DNA from: Halomonas sp. Y3
GTDB taxonomy: Bacteria > Pseudomonadota > Gammaproteobacteria > Pseudomonadales > Halomonadaceae
NCBI RefSeq assembly: GCF_024137965.1
Contig: NZ_CP099975.1
Location: 2,480,001-2,544,000 of the forward strand
DNA: 64,000 nt
Direction of reading: 5' to 3'
In this document: one piece after another, positions 45,202 to 53,432 of the stretch
How the letters are laid out: each line of letters begins with the position of its first letter
Position numbering within the stretch: position 1 is the first letter of the stretch
Position numbers and translations under genes: made by a program
The notes under the pieces: generated by a model
Told to the model about the DNA's origin: nothing
What the model saw: only the letters and a program-made list of their open reading frames with translations
Databases searched by the model: none

Positions 45202-45896
45202 GGGCGCCTCACCTCCGGCGCCAGGCGGCCATCGGCCTCCAGGCGCTCGTCGTCACCGCCGCCCTCGTGACGCTCGGCCAGGGTCAGGTCGCCGCCGAAG
45301 TGGGCCAGGAATTCCACCACCTGGCTCGACTGCTCCTCCATGCGCACGGTGATGTCCTCGACCCGGCGCAGGAAGTAGCGGTGGAACATCAGAGCGGGAA
45401 TCGCCACGGTCAGGCCCGCCGCGGTGGTCACCAGGGCGCGGGAGATGCCGCCGGCGAGATCGGCGGTGCGACCGGCCCCGTCGCCGGCGACGATCACCGC
45501 AAACACCTCGATCATGCCCACCACGGTACCCAGCAGGCCGATCAGCGGGGCAATGGCGGCGATGGTACCGAGCGGGCTCAGGAAGCGTTCCATGTCGTGG
45601 ACCACCGCGGTGCCGGCCTCCTGCAGCCGAGCCCGCACCTGATCGTGGCCGAGCCGGGCATTGCGCAGCCCGGCGGCCAGCACTCCGCCCAGGGGCGAGT
45701 GGCTCTCCAGCCAGTAGAGGTTGACCTGCCCCCGGGCCACCAGGGTGCACACCTCCTGGCCAAGGCCACGGGGGGCGATGCGTCCGGCGCGAAGCGTCCA
45801 CAGCCGCTCGATGATGATGACCGTGGCCAGCAGCGAGCAGCCCAGCAGTGGCAGCATCAGCCAGCCCCCGGCGATCAGGGCCTCCATCATGTCCAT
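45198..45896 (-). CDS. exbB: ExbB/TolQ-family proton channel (msbA-linked)
   Basis: This 232-residue MotA/TolQ/ExbB membrane protein starts with a helix (GGWLMLPLLGCSLLATVII). It has the conserved IAAIAPLIGLLGTVVGMIEV and LVTTAAGLTVAIPALM segments. The ATG at 45896 follows GGGAG by five bases. It heads the exbB-exbD-msbA-lpxK-ycaR-kdsB-phosphatase-murB run, all overlapping or nearly so. Confidence 0.92.
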   Translation of the reverse strand: MDMMEALIAGGWLMLPLLGCSLLATVIIIERLWTLRAGRIAPRGLGQEVCTLVARGQVNLYWLESHSPLGGVLAAGLRNARLGHDQVRARLQEAGTAVVHDMERFLSPLGTIAAIAPLIGLLGTVVGMIEVFAVIVAGDGAGRTADLAGGISRALVTTAAGLTVAIPALMFHRYFLRRVEDITVRMEEQSSQVVEFLAHFGGDLTLAERHEGGGDDERLEADGRLAPEVRRP

Positions 45897-45937
45897 GCGC
45901 ACTCCCTCGAAGGTGCCCCGTGATCCAGCGTTGAGTC

Positions 45938-48226
45938 TCAGGGCGATTCTAACGCAAGGCAGTCGCCTCCGACACCGCCGCGCCGCCAGGGCAGCCGGCG
46001 CCGGTGCTCCACGGGGACCGCTCCCTCGTCCCCCAGCCGGAAGGCCAGCGCGCCGTCCAGGGCGGTGCTCCACTGGCAGCTGTCGGCGGCCCGAAAGCGG
46101 CGCACCACCTCAGCATGGGGATGCCCGAAGGCGTTGTGGCGCCCGGCACTGTAGACCACGTGGCGCGGGGTCAGCCACTGCACCAGCTGGGGGCCCGAGC
46201 TGGTGTGACTGCCGTGGTGGCCGGCCACCAGCAGGGTGACCGGCGCCTCGGCCTCGAGCAGAACCGAACGCTCCACCCGGCGACCCACGTCACCGGTGAT
46301 CAGCAGCCGCTCACCGCCGGCGTTGACCTCCAGCACGCAGGAGCGGTCGTTGCTGGAGAGCGCCGCCGTATCGGCCGGCGGCCACAGGAAGCGGAAGCGC
46401 ACGCCGTCACGCTCCCAGGCCTGGCCCTGCAGGCAGTACTCGAAGGACACCCCGATCTCCTCGCCGGGAGGCGCAAGGAAGCGCCCCACGCGATGCGCCT
46501 CGGCCAGGAGCGGCACTCCGCCGGCGTGATCGATGTCGTCATGGCTGACGATCACCTCGTCGAAGCGCTGGCCCGGCGGCCAGAGGGTGCTCACCGGCGC
46601 AAAGCCCGAGATAAAACGAGGCCCCGTATCATAGAGGGCCCGATAGCCGGCGGTGCGCAGCTCCACCAGCTGCCCCTGCCCCACGTCCAGCACGCGCACC
46701 TCCAGCTGCCCGTGGGGGATACCCGAGGGCGAAAGGCTCAGCGCTACCGCGATCAGCGCCAGGCTGCCCGCGGCGCGCAGTGACCCCGCCAGCCCCGGCA
46801 GCACCCAGAGCAGTGCCATCACCCCCAGGCAGAACGCCAGGGGCGTGACCAGATGTGGCTCGGGCAGCCACAGCGGCAGCAGCGCCACCGCCCGCTCCAG
46901 GCTCCAGGCCAGGGCCTCGGCGAGCCGGGCAAACAGCCACCAGCAGAGCGCTGAGAGCGGCGGCAGCGGGACCAGCAGCCAGCCCAGAAGCCCAAGAGGC
47001 ACCAGCAGGCTACTCACCAGGGGAACCGCCACCAGGTTGACCAGGGGCGCGGCCGGGGCCAGCCGGGCGAAGGCCAGCAGCACCGCCGCGGCCATCAGCG
47101 GCGCCAGCAGCAGCTGGGTCCTGACCAGCGCCCAGGCCCAGCCGTGCAGGCCGCGTGGTCGCGGGCGCCCCTGCCAGGCCAGGATCAGCAGCGCCACCGC
47201 CAGGAAGGAGAGCCAGAGCCCTGGCCGCCAGGCGTGGCGCGGGTCGAGGAGCAGCACCACGGCCAGGGCCAGCCACCACCCCTGCCAGGGACCCGGCGCA
47301 TGCCGGCCGCTGGCCACCCAGAGCCCCACCAGGGTCATCACCAGGGCACGCAGCGCCGGCGGTTCGAGACCGGAAAGGCCGGCATAGGCGGCGGCGGCAG
47401 CCCCGGCCAGCCACCAGGGCCATACCGCCAGCCGCCAACCGCTCGGGGTGATCAGGCGCGCCGCCCCTCTCCCCAGCAGCAGGGTAAACCCCGCCACCAG
47501 CCCCACGTGGAGACCCGAGATCACCATCAGATGGGTGGTACCGCTGGCGTTGAGCAGGCCCCAGTCGTCGGCGGTCAGCCGCTCACCGGCGCCCAGGGTC
47601 AGCGCCGCCAACCAGCGCTCGGCCCGGGGCGGAAGCCCACGGGTCTCCAGATGAGAGAGCGCGTGCTCGCGCAGCCCGGGCCTCGCCTCGGCCAGGCGCC
47701 GGGGCGGCGGCTCCCGCCGCATATAGCCGGTGGCCTGGATGCCCTCCCGCCACAGCCAGGCCTCATAGTCGAAGGTGTGGGGGTTGGCGAAGCCCGCCGG
47801 CGGGCGCAGGCGCACGGTAAGCGCCCAGCGTTCGCCGGGGTGCATCGCCGGCGCCTCGAAGGCACTCAGCCGCACGCGCTGCAGGCGTTCGCAGCCAGGG
47901 CGCCCCGCGGCCAGCGGGTGGCAGTCGCTCACCTCCAGGGTGAGGCGGGTCAGGCGCTCCTCCCGAGAGACGCTGATCAGCTGCCCCTCGATGGCGAGAT
48001 CCTCGCGCAGGAGGCCATCGGGAAGGATGGCACCGCGAGCCAGCAGCAGCCCCGCCGCCACCCAGGCCAGGGCCGCCAGGGGCAGCCACACCAGCGGACG
48101 CCGCCAGGCCAGCGCCAGCAGCAGCAAGGCGCCAAGCCCCTCGAGCAGCCCCGGGGGCGGGCGCGTTCCCAGCCACAGGCCACCCGCCACGGCCAGCGCC
48201 AGGAGGGTGGCCATGCCATAGCGCAT
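45938..48226 (-). CDS. comEC: DNA internalization protein ComEC/Rec2
   Basis: This polytopic inner-membrane protein of about 762 residues carries transforming DNA through the inner membrane. It has N-terminal membrane helices and an OB-like DUF4131 part, then the Competence domain (TLGAGERLTADDWGLLNASG, then HLMVISGLHVGLVAG). The C-terminal metallo-beta-lactamase-like domain has VIVSHDDIDHAGGVP and VAGHHGSHTSSGP. I chose ATG 48226 with GGAG seven bases upstream. It suggests natural competence, though other competence genes are not in the window. Confidence 0.92.
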   Translation of the reverse strand: MRYGMATLLALAVAGGLWLGTRPPPGLLEGLGALLLLALAWRRPLVWLPLAALAWVAAGLLLARGAILPDGLLREDLAIEGQLISVSREERLTRLTLEVSDCHPLAAGRPGCERLQRVRLSAFEAPAMHPGERWALTVRLRPPAGFANPHTFDYEAWLWREGIQATGYMRREPPPRRLAEARPGLREHALSHLETRGLPPRAERWLAALTLGAGERLTADDWGLLNASGTTHLMVISGLHVGLVAGFTLLLGRGAARLITPSGWRLAVWPWWLAGAAAAAYAGLSGLEPPALRALVMTLVGLWVASGRHAPGPWQGWWLALAVVLLLDPRHAWRPGLWLSFLAVALLILAWQGRPRPRGLHGWAWALVRTQLLLAPLMAAAVLLAFARLAPAAPLVNLVAVPLVSSLLVPLGLLGWLLVPLPPLSALCWWLFARLAEALAWSLERAVALLPLWLPEPHLVTPLAFCLGVMALLWVLPGLAGSLRAAGSLALIAVALSLSPSGIPHGQLEVRVLDVGQGQLVELRTAGYRALYDTGPRFISGFAPVSTLWPPGQRFDEVIVSHDDIDHAGGVPLLAEAHRVGRFLAPPGEEIGVSFEYCLQGQAWERDGVRFRFLWPPADTAALSSNDRSCVLEVNAGGERLLITGDVGRRVERSVLLEAEAPVTLLVAGHHGSHTSSGPQLVQWLTPRHVVYSAGRHNAFGHPHAEVVRRFRAADSCQWSTALDGALAFRLGDEGAVPVEHRRRLPWRRGGVGGDCLALESP

Positions 48227-48347
48227 GCCCCTGCTCCAGGTCCGTGCATCGCCGCCCGCTCGCCGCCGATGGAAGTGTCGCGACCATGGCGGAAGCGGGC
48301 CCATCCATGGATAATAGCCTGCGTCCCGATGCTGCGAGCCCGACGAC

Positions 48348-48893
48348 ATGCCGCGCCGCTTTCTCCAGCGCTACATGCCCCACCCCGAGACGCTCAGGCG
48401 CCAGAGCTCGCTGCGTTTCATGAGTCACCTCATCGGCAACCCCGCCCTGTGGGTGCTGAGTCGGCGCAGTGTGGCCAACGCCTTCTCCGTGGGGCTGTTC
48501 AGCGCCATGCTGCCGATCCCTTTCCAGATGGTGGTCGCGGCCCTCGGCGCCTGGGTGGCACGGGCCAACCTGCCCCTCTCCGTGGGCCTGGTCTGGATCA
48601 CCAATCCGCTGACCATGCCGCTGATCTTCTACGGCAACTACCGCATCGGCGCCTGGCTGATGAACACCCCTGCCCGGGAGGTGCCCGAGCGGCTCTCCAC
48701 CCGCTGGATCGCCGAGCAGATGGCCGACATCCTCCCCGCCTTGGCGGTGGGCTCGGTGGTCACCGCCATCGTGCTGGCACTGCTCGGCAACCTGGCCATC
48801 CGACTGATCTGGCGCTGGCAGGTCTCGCGCAGCTGGAAGGCGCGGCGACGCAGGCGGCGTCGGCGCCCACCGCCGGACGATGACCCGCGCTGA
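48348..48893 (+). CDS. DUF2062 membrane protein
   Basis: This 181-residue inner-membrane protein has two or three membrane segments (FSVGLFSAMLPIPFQMVVAA, WITNPLTMPLIFYGNYRIGA, LAVGSVVTAIVLALLGNLA) and a very basic C-terminus (KARRRRRRRR). These fit DUF2062, whose function is unknown to me. It is divergent from comEC and convergent with lolD, as in Pseudomonas. Confidence 0.85.
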   Translation: MPRRFLQRYMPHPETLRRQSSLRFMSHLIGNPALWVLSRRSVANAFSVGLFSAMLPIPFQMVVAALGAWVARANLPLSVGLVWITNPLTMPLIFYGNYRIGAWLMNTPAREVPERLSTRWIAEQMADILPALAVGSVVTAIVLALLGNLAIRLIWRWQVSRSWKARRRRRRRRPPPDDDPR

Positions 48894-48919
48894 CTCCCCC
48901 GACGCAAAGGGCCCTCAAC

Positions 48920-48955
48920 GCAAACGGCCGGCTCCATGCGGGGCCGGCCGTTTGC
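48920..48955. terminator. Bidirectional terminator, DUF2062/lolD
   Basis: A perfect 13-bp stem (48920-48932 with 48943-48955, 10-base loop) with AAA and TTT near its outer ends lies between the two convergent genes. Confidence 0.8.
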
Positions 48956-48984
48956 TCATCGCACTGCGAGGGGAGCGGCCTCGG

Positions 48985-49737
48985 TCAGGCGCCCTCCGCC
49001 GCCGGCAGCTGCTCGGTCAGCCGCCCCTCATCCAGGCGCATGACGCGATCCTGATGGGCCGCCAGGGCGGGGTCGTGGGTCACGATCACGAAGGCGCAGG
49101 CGGTGGTGCGGGCCAGCTCGTCCATCAGCGCCAGTATGTGCGCCGCGGTGTGCTGATCCAGGTTGCCGGTGGGCTCATCCATCAGCACCAGGCTCGGGTC
49201 GGTGACCAGGGCCCGAGCGATGGCCACCCGCTGACGCTCGCCGCCGGAGAGCTCACCGGGCTTATGATCGGCCCGTGCCGCCATGCCTACCTTCTCCAGC
49301 AGCCCCCGGGCGCGCACCTCGGCCTGCTTCTTGGACTGCCCGCGCACGATCAGCGGCAGCGCCGCATTCTCGAGGGCCGTGAACTCCGCCAGCAGGTGGT
49401 GGAACTGATAGACGAAGCCGATATGGCGGTTGCGGAAGCGCCCCAGCGCCGCATCGCCCAGGTCCAGCAGCGATTCGCCGGCGATGCGCACCTCGCCCCG
49501 GGTGGGCTGGTCCAGCCCGCCCAGCAGGTTGAGCAGGGTAGTCTTGCCGGAGCCTGAGCTGCCGACGATGGCCACCCGCTCGCCGGCGTGCACGGTCAGC
49601 GCCAGACCGTCCAGCACGGTAACGTCCTGGGGGCCCTCATGGTAGATGCGGGTCAGGTCGAGGCACTCCAGCATCGGCGCCCCCGGCGCCGGGGAGGCAC
49701 CCTGCTCGGCTGTGGCTTGCATGGTCGTCTCACTCAT
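48985..49737 (-). CDS. lolD: Lipoprotein-releasing ABC transporter ATPase
   Basis: This 250-residue ATPase of the Lol system powers release of outer-membrane lipoproteins from the inner membrane. Walker A is GSSGSGKTTLLNLLGGLD (the LNLLGGLD part is LolD-specific), the signature is LSGGERQRVAIARAL and Walker B is LVLMDEPTGNLD. It overlaps the permease gene by eight bases. Confidence 0.94.
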   Translation of the reverse strand: MSETTMQATAEQGASPAPGAPMLECLDLTRIYHEGPQDVTVLDGLALTVHAGERVAIVGSSGSGKTTLLNLLGGLDQPTRGEVRIAGESLLDLGDAALGRFRNRHIGFVYQFHHLLAEFTALENAALPLIVRGQSKKQAEVRARGLLEKVGMAARADHKPGELSGGERQRVAIARALVTDPSLVLMDEPTGNLDQHTAAHILALMDELARTTACAFVIVTHDPALAAHQDRVMRLDEGRLTEQLPAAEGA

Positions 49738-50971
49738 AGCGCAGCACCTCCGCCGGCTGGACCTTGGCCGCCCGCCAGGCCGGATAGAGGGTGGAAAGGA
49801 AGGTCAGGCCCAGGGCCGCGGCGACGATGTCGCGCACGTCGGCCCAGTCGAGGCGCGATGGCAGATTGCTGATGAAGTAGACCCCGGCATCCAGAAACTG
49901 GATGCCGAACAGGCTCTCGACGCCGTCGATGATGTCGGAAATGGTCAGCGCCAGCAGCACCCCGAGCGCTACCCCGACCAGGATGCCGATCACCCCGATA
50001 GCCAGCCCCTGGACGATGAAGATGCCCATGATGGAGCGCGGCGTGGCGCCGATGGTGCGCAGGATGGCGATATCGGCGTGCTTGTCAGTGACCACCATCA
50101 CCAGGGTGGAGACGATGTTGAAGGCCGCCACGGCGATGATCACGGTGAGCAGCAGCGCGATCATGCGCTTCTCCATCTGGATCGCCTGGAAGAGGTTGCC
50201 GTGGGAGAAGGTCCAGTCGATGCCGCGGTAGCCGGGGCCGAGCTCGTTGATGATGGCCCGGGTCTCCGCGGAGGCTGCAAAGAGGTCATCGAGCTCCAGG
50301 CGCAGCCCCCCCACGGCGTCACCCAGCCGCGCCAGCGTCTGCATGTCCTCGATATTGGCGTAGGCCAGGGCGGCGTCCAGGTCGGCGCCGACGCTGAAGA
50401 TGCCGCTCACCGTGAAGCGCTTGAGGCGGGGAAAGACCCCGGCCGGGGTGATCGAGGCCTCCGGGACCAGCAGGGTCACGCTGTCGCCCACCCCGACCCC
50501 GAGCCGCCGAGCCAGGATGGAGCCCAGCACGATGTTCCACTCCCCGGGCTGCAGATCATCCAGCCCGCCCCGCTGCATATGCTGGCCGATGATCGAGACG
50601 CGGTCCTCCCACTCGGGGTGGATGCCATTGACCATGGCGCCCTCGTTGCGGCCACCCACCGAGAACATGCCCTGCTGCTCGACGTAGGGGGCGGCACCGA
50701 TCACCCGCTCGCGCTCCATCAGCCGCTCGGCCAGCGCTTCCCACTCCACCATGCCGGTGCGCGACTCGATCTTGGTGTGGGGCACCATGCCGAGGATGCG
50801 GGTGCGCAGCTCGTGGTCGAAGCCGTTCATCACCGAGAGCACCAGGATCAGCACCGCCACGCCCAGCATCAGGCCCAGCATGGAGGTCAGGGAGATGAAG
50901 GAGATAAAGTGGTTGCGGCGCTTGGCGCGCACATAGCGCAACCCGATCAGGAATGGCAGACGGTCAAGCAT
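49730..50971 (-). CDS. lolC: Lipoprotein-releasing permease LolC/E type
   Basis: This 413-residue inner-membrane permease has an N-terminal helix near residue 25-50, a large periplasmic domain and three C-terminal helices ([60 protein letters not shown]). It is the only LolC/E-type gene next to lolD, whereas E. coli and P. aeruginosa have two. It may be a LolF-type subunit working as a homodimer, or its partner may lie elsewhere. The start has AAGGA just upstream. Confidence 0.9.
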   Translation of the reverse strand: MLDRLPFLIGLRYVRAKRRNHFISFISLTSMLGLMLGVAVLILVLSVMNGFDHELRTRILGMVPHTKIESRTGMVEWEALAERLMERERVIGAAPYVEQQGMFSVGGRNEGAMVNGIHPEWEDRVSIIGQHMQRGGLDDLQPGEWNIVLGSILARRLGVGVGDSVTLLVPEASITPAGVFPRLKRFTVSGIFSVGADLDAALAYANIEDMQTLARLGDAVGGLRLELDDLFAASAETRAIINELGPGYRGIDWTFSHGNLFQAIQMEKRMIALLLTVIIAVAAFNIVSTLVMVVTDKHADIAILRTIGATPRSIMGIFIVQGLAIGVIGILVGVALGVLLALTISDIIDGVESLFGIQFLDAGVYFISNLPSRLDWADVRDIVAAALGLTFLSTLYPAWRAAKVQPAEVLRYE

Positions 50972-51090
50972 GGAGGCGTTCCTTGTCAGCGGGCGCCCAT
51001 GGTAAGACTTTTTGGGCAGCGCTGCACCGGGGCAGCCGGCACTTGCCTTCTATTTGCACGGAGCTCCCGGCGCTGCCAAGCAAGAGGCTA

Positions 51091-51119
51091 TTGCATCCCC
51101 GGCCGTTGATGCCTACATT
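51091..51119 (+). promoter_or_regulatory. Candidate aguA promoter
   Basis: TTGCAT (51091-51096) and TACATT (51114-51119) are spaced by exactly 17 bases, 54 bases before the aguA ATG. Each box is only a partial match. Confidence 0.45.
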
Positions 51120-51172
51120 CGCCGGCTGACACTGCGCACCTGGCAACTCATCTACCGCGGGGCTTCACGACC

Positions 51173-52216
51173 ATGGCCAAACGCCTGCTTCCCGAATGGC
51201 ATCCACAGGATGCGGTCCAGCTCACCTGGCCCGGCCCCGAGAGCGACTGGGCCCCGCTGCTCGAGCGCATCGAGGCCACCCTGGAGGCCATGGTGGTGGC
51301 CATTGCCCGCTACCAGCGGGTGCTGGTCAGCGTGCCCGACACCGCCACTCGCACTCACCTGGCCGGCCGCTTCTCGAACCTCGGCGTGCCCGCCGAACGG
51401 CTCACCCTGGTAGTGGCCGAGAGCGACGACACCTGGACCCGGGACCACGGCCCCCTGGCGGTGGAGGAGCGGGGCGAGCTGCGCCTGCACGACTATGTCT
51501 TCACCGGCTGGGGCGGCAAGTTTCCCGCGGCCCGGGACAACACCCTGACGCGGCGCCTGGCGGATGCCGGCGTCTACGCCCGCCCGGTGAGCGAGCGCGG
51601 CCTGGTGCTGGAGGGAGGCGCCATCGAGAGCGACGGCGCCGGCACCCTGCTCACCACCGAGGCCTGCCTGCTCAACCCCAACCGCAACCCCGGCCTCGAC
51701 CGGGAGGCGGTGGAGGACTGGCTCCACGAGGACTTCGGGGTGACCCGGGTGCTCTGGCTGGCCAACGGCCACCTGGAGGGGGACGACACCGACAGCCACG
51801 TGGACACCCTGGCGCGCTTCTGCGACCCGGCCACCATCGCCTACGTGCGCTGCGACGACGAGGACGACCCCCACTACCCGGCGCTGGCCGCCATGGAGGC
51901 GGAGCTCAAGGCGCTGCGCCGCCGGGACGGCGAACCCTACCGCCTGGTGCCGCTGCCCTGGCCGCGCCCCTGCTTCGACCCGGTCGACGGCCACCGCCTG
52001 CCGGCCACCTACGCCAACTTCCTGATCATCAACGGCGCCGTGCTGGTGCCCACCTACGGCGACGCCGCCGACACCCGGGCGCTGACCGCCCTGGCCGGCG
52101 CCTTCCCGGGTCGCGACATCATCCCCATCGACTGCCTGAGCGTGATCCGCCAGCACGGCAGCCTGCACTGCCTGACCATGCAGCTGCCCCAGGGCAGCCT
52201 GGCAACACTCACCTGA
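51173..52216 (+). CDS. aguA: Agmatine deiminase
   Basis: This 347-residue enzyme hydrolyses agmatine to N-carbamoylputrescine. It shows the guanidine-modifying fold motifs DTWTRDHGPLAV, VLEGGAIESDGAG, NGHLEGDDTDSHVDTL and the catalytic Cys near the end in GSLHCLTMQLPQ. With aguB downstream it forms the arginine-agmatine-putrescine route. The two genes are separated by 224 bases of strongly structured, possibly repeated sequence. Confidence 0.93.
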   Translation: MAKRLLPEWHPQDAVQLTWPGPESDWAPLLERIEATLEAMVVAIARYQRVLVSVPDTATRTHLAGRFSNLGVPAERLTLVVAESDDTWTRDHGPLAVEERGELRLHDYVFTGWGGKFPAARDNTLTRRLADAGVYARPVSERGLVLEGGAIESDGAGTLLTTEACLLNPNRNPGLDREAVEDWLHEDFGVTRVLWLANGHLEGDDTDSHVDTLARFCDPATIAYVRCDDEDDPHYPALAAMEAELKALRRRDGEPYRLVPLPWPRPCFDPVDGHRLPATYANFLIINGAVLVPTYGDAADTRALTALAGAFPGRDIIPIDCLSVIRQHGSLHCLTMQLPQGSLATLT

Positions 52217-52267
52217 ATCAAGAGGCGTCGGGGAAAGTCCGCAGAGGGGGTCCTACGCCAGGGGTGA

Positions 52268-52349
52268 GGAGCATTGCTCCGAACGGGCGGGCCATGGATG
52301 GCCCGCACCGGCCCTGCAAGCGGCGCAGGATGCGAGAGCGCCGCAGGGC
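52268..52349 (+). repeat. Structured palindromic element between aguA and aguB
   Basis: Three hairpins lie close together. GGAGCA/TGCTCC is at 52268-52280, GCGGGCC/GGCCCGC at 52287-52306, and a nested stem (GCCCT + GCGGCGC with GCGCCGC + AGGGC) at 52311-52349. The segment after it (about 52350-52385) recalls intergenic repeats of halomonads and relatives, but I see no second copy here. It fills most of the 224-base aguA-aguB gap. Confidence 0.5.
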
Positions 52350-52407
52350 GTCGGTAGCGTACAGGGAGGTATTCACAGCGCCCCCTCGGAGGACTGTCGC
52401 CGAATAG

Positions 52408-52430
52408 CCTCGGATAATTTGCAACCGAGG
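52408..52430 (+). promoter_or_regulatory. Hairpin covering the aguB ribosome site
   Basis: A 6-bp stem CCTCGG/CCGAGG (52408-52413 with 52425-52430) occupies part of the GAGGAGG ribosome site (52427-52433), eight bases before the aguB ATG. It could lower translation. Function is inferred. Confidence 0.4.
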
Positions 52431-52440
52431 AGGCTTTAAC

Positions 52441-53343
52441 ATGCCCCGCCATCTGAAGGTCGGCCTGGTCCAGCAGCCCGCCTGGCCCGACAAGGCCAGG
52501 AGCCTCGCCGAGAGCGAGGCCGGCATCCGCGAGCTGGCCGGCGCCGGCGCCGAGCTGGTGATGCTCCAGGAGCTGCACGCCACCCACTACTTCTGCCAGT
52601 ACGAGGACACCGAGCTCTTCGACCTGGCCGAGCCCCTGGACGGCCCCACCGGCACCCGCCTGGCGGCGCTGGCCGCCGAGCTCGACATCGTGCTGGTGGG
52701 CTCGCTCTTCGAGCGCCGCGCCCCGGGGCTCTACCACAACACCGCCGTGGTCTACGACCGCAAGCGCGGTGCCGTGGGCCACTACCGCAAGATGCATATT
52801 CCCGACGACCCGGGCTTCTACGAGAAGTTCTACTTCACCCCGGGAGACGCCGACGACGCTCGCGGCCAGGGCTTTCACCCCATCGACACCTCGGTGGGCC
52901 GGCTCGGCCTGCTGGTGTGCTGGGACCAGTGGTACCCGGAGGCGGCGCGGCTGATGGCGCTCGCCGGGGCGGAGCTTCTGCTCTACCCCACCGCCATCGG
53001 CTGGGACCCCGCCGACGACGACGCCGAGAAGAGCCGCCAGAAGGACGCCTGGACCCTGATCCAGCGCAGCCACGCGGTGGCCAACGGCGTGCCGGTGATC
53101 GTGGCCAACCGGGTCGGCCACGAGCCGGACCACTCCGGCGTCGGCCGCGGCATCGACTTCTGGGGCGGCAGCTTCATCGCCGGGCCCCAGGGGGAGCTGC
53201 TGGCCCACGGCGGCGTCAACGCCGAGCGCCTGCTGGTGACCCTGGACATGGCGCGCGGCGAGGATGTGCGCCGGATCTGGCCGTATCTGAGAGACCGCCG
53301 CATCGACGCCTATGGAGATCTGACCCGGCGCTATCGGGATTGA
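52441..53343 (+). CDS. aguB: N-carbamoylputrescine amidase
   Basis: This 300-residue nitrilase-superfamily enzyme converts N-carbamoylputrescine to putrescine, CO2 and ammonia. The catalytic triad is Glu in MLQELHATHYF, Lys in YRKMHIPDDPGFYE and Cys in LLVCWDQWYPEAARL. Length and motifs are typical. Beyond its stop lies another copy of its last 26 codons, then a group II intron. Confidence 0.94.
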   Translation: MPRHLKVGLVQQPAWPDKARSLAESEAGIRELAGAGAELVMLQELHATHYFCQYEDTELFDLAEPLDGPTGTRLAALAAELDIVLVGSLFERRAPGLYHNTAVVYDRKRGAVGHYRKMHIPDDPGFYEKFYFTPGDADDARGQGFHPIDTSVGRLGLLVCWDQWYPEAARLMALAGAELLLYPTAIGWDPADDDAEKSRQKDAWTLIQRSHAVANGVPVIVANRVGHEPDHSGVGRGIDFWGGSFIAGPQGELLAHGGVNAERLLVTLDMARGEDVRRIWPYLRDRRIDAYGDLTRRYRD

Positions 53344-53351
53344 GCCGCCTA

Positions 53352-53432
53352 CGGCGGATCTGGCCGCTCTGCATCTGCCGAGATCGCCGCATCGACGCCT
53401 ACGGCGACCTCACCCGCCGCTATCGGGATTGA
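53352..53432 (+). pseudogene. Second copy of the aguB 3' end
   Basis: These 81 bases encode RRIWP-LCIC-RDRRIDAYGDLTRRYRD and a stop, matching the aguB C-terminus that ends nine bases upstream. Over the last 16 codons there are six differences and all are synonymous. Two extra codons (around LCIC) are present. It has no start or body. The stop codon touches the end of the group II intron. It looks like the 3' end of a former resident aguB. Confidence 0.88.
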
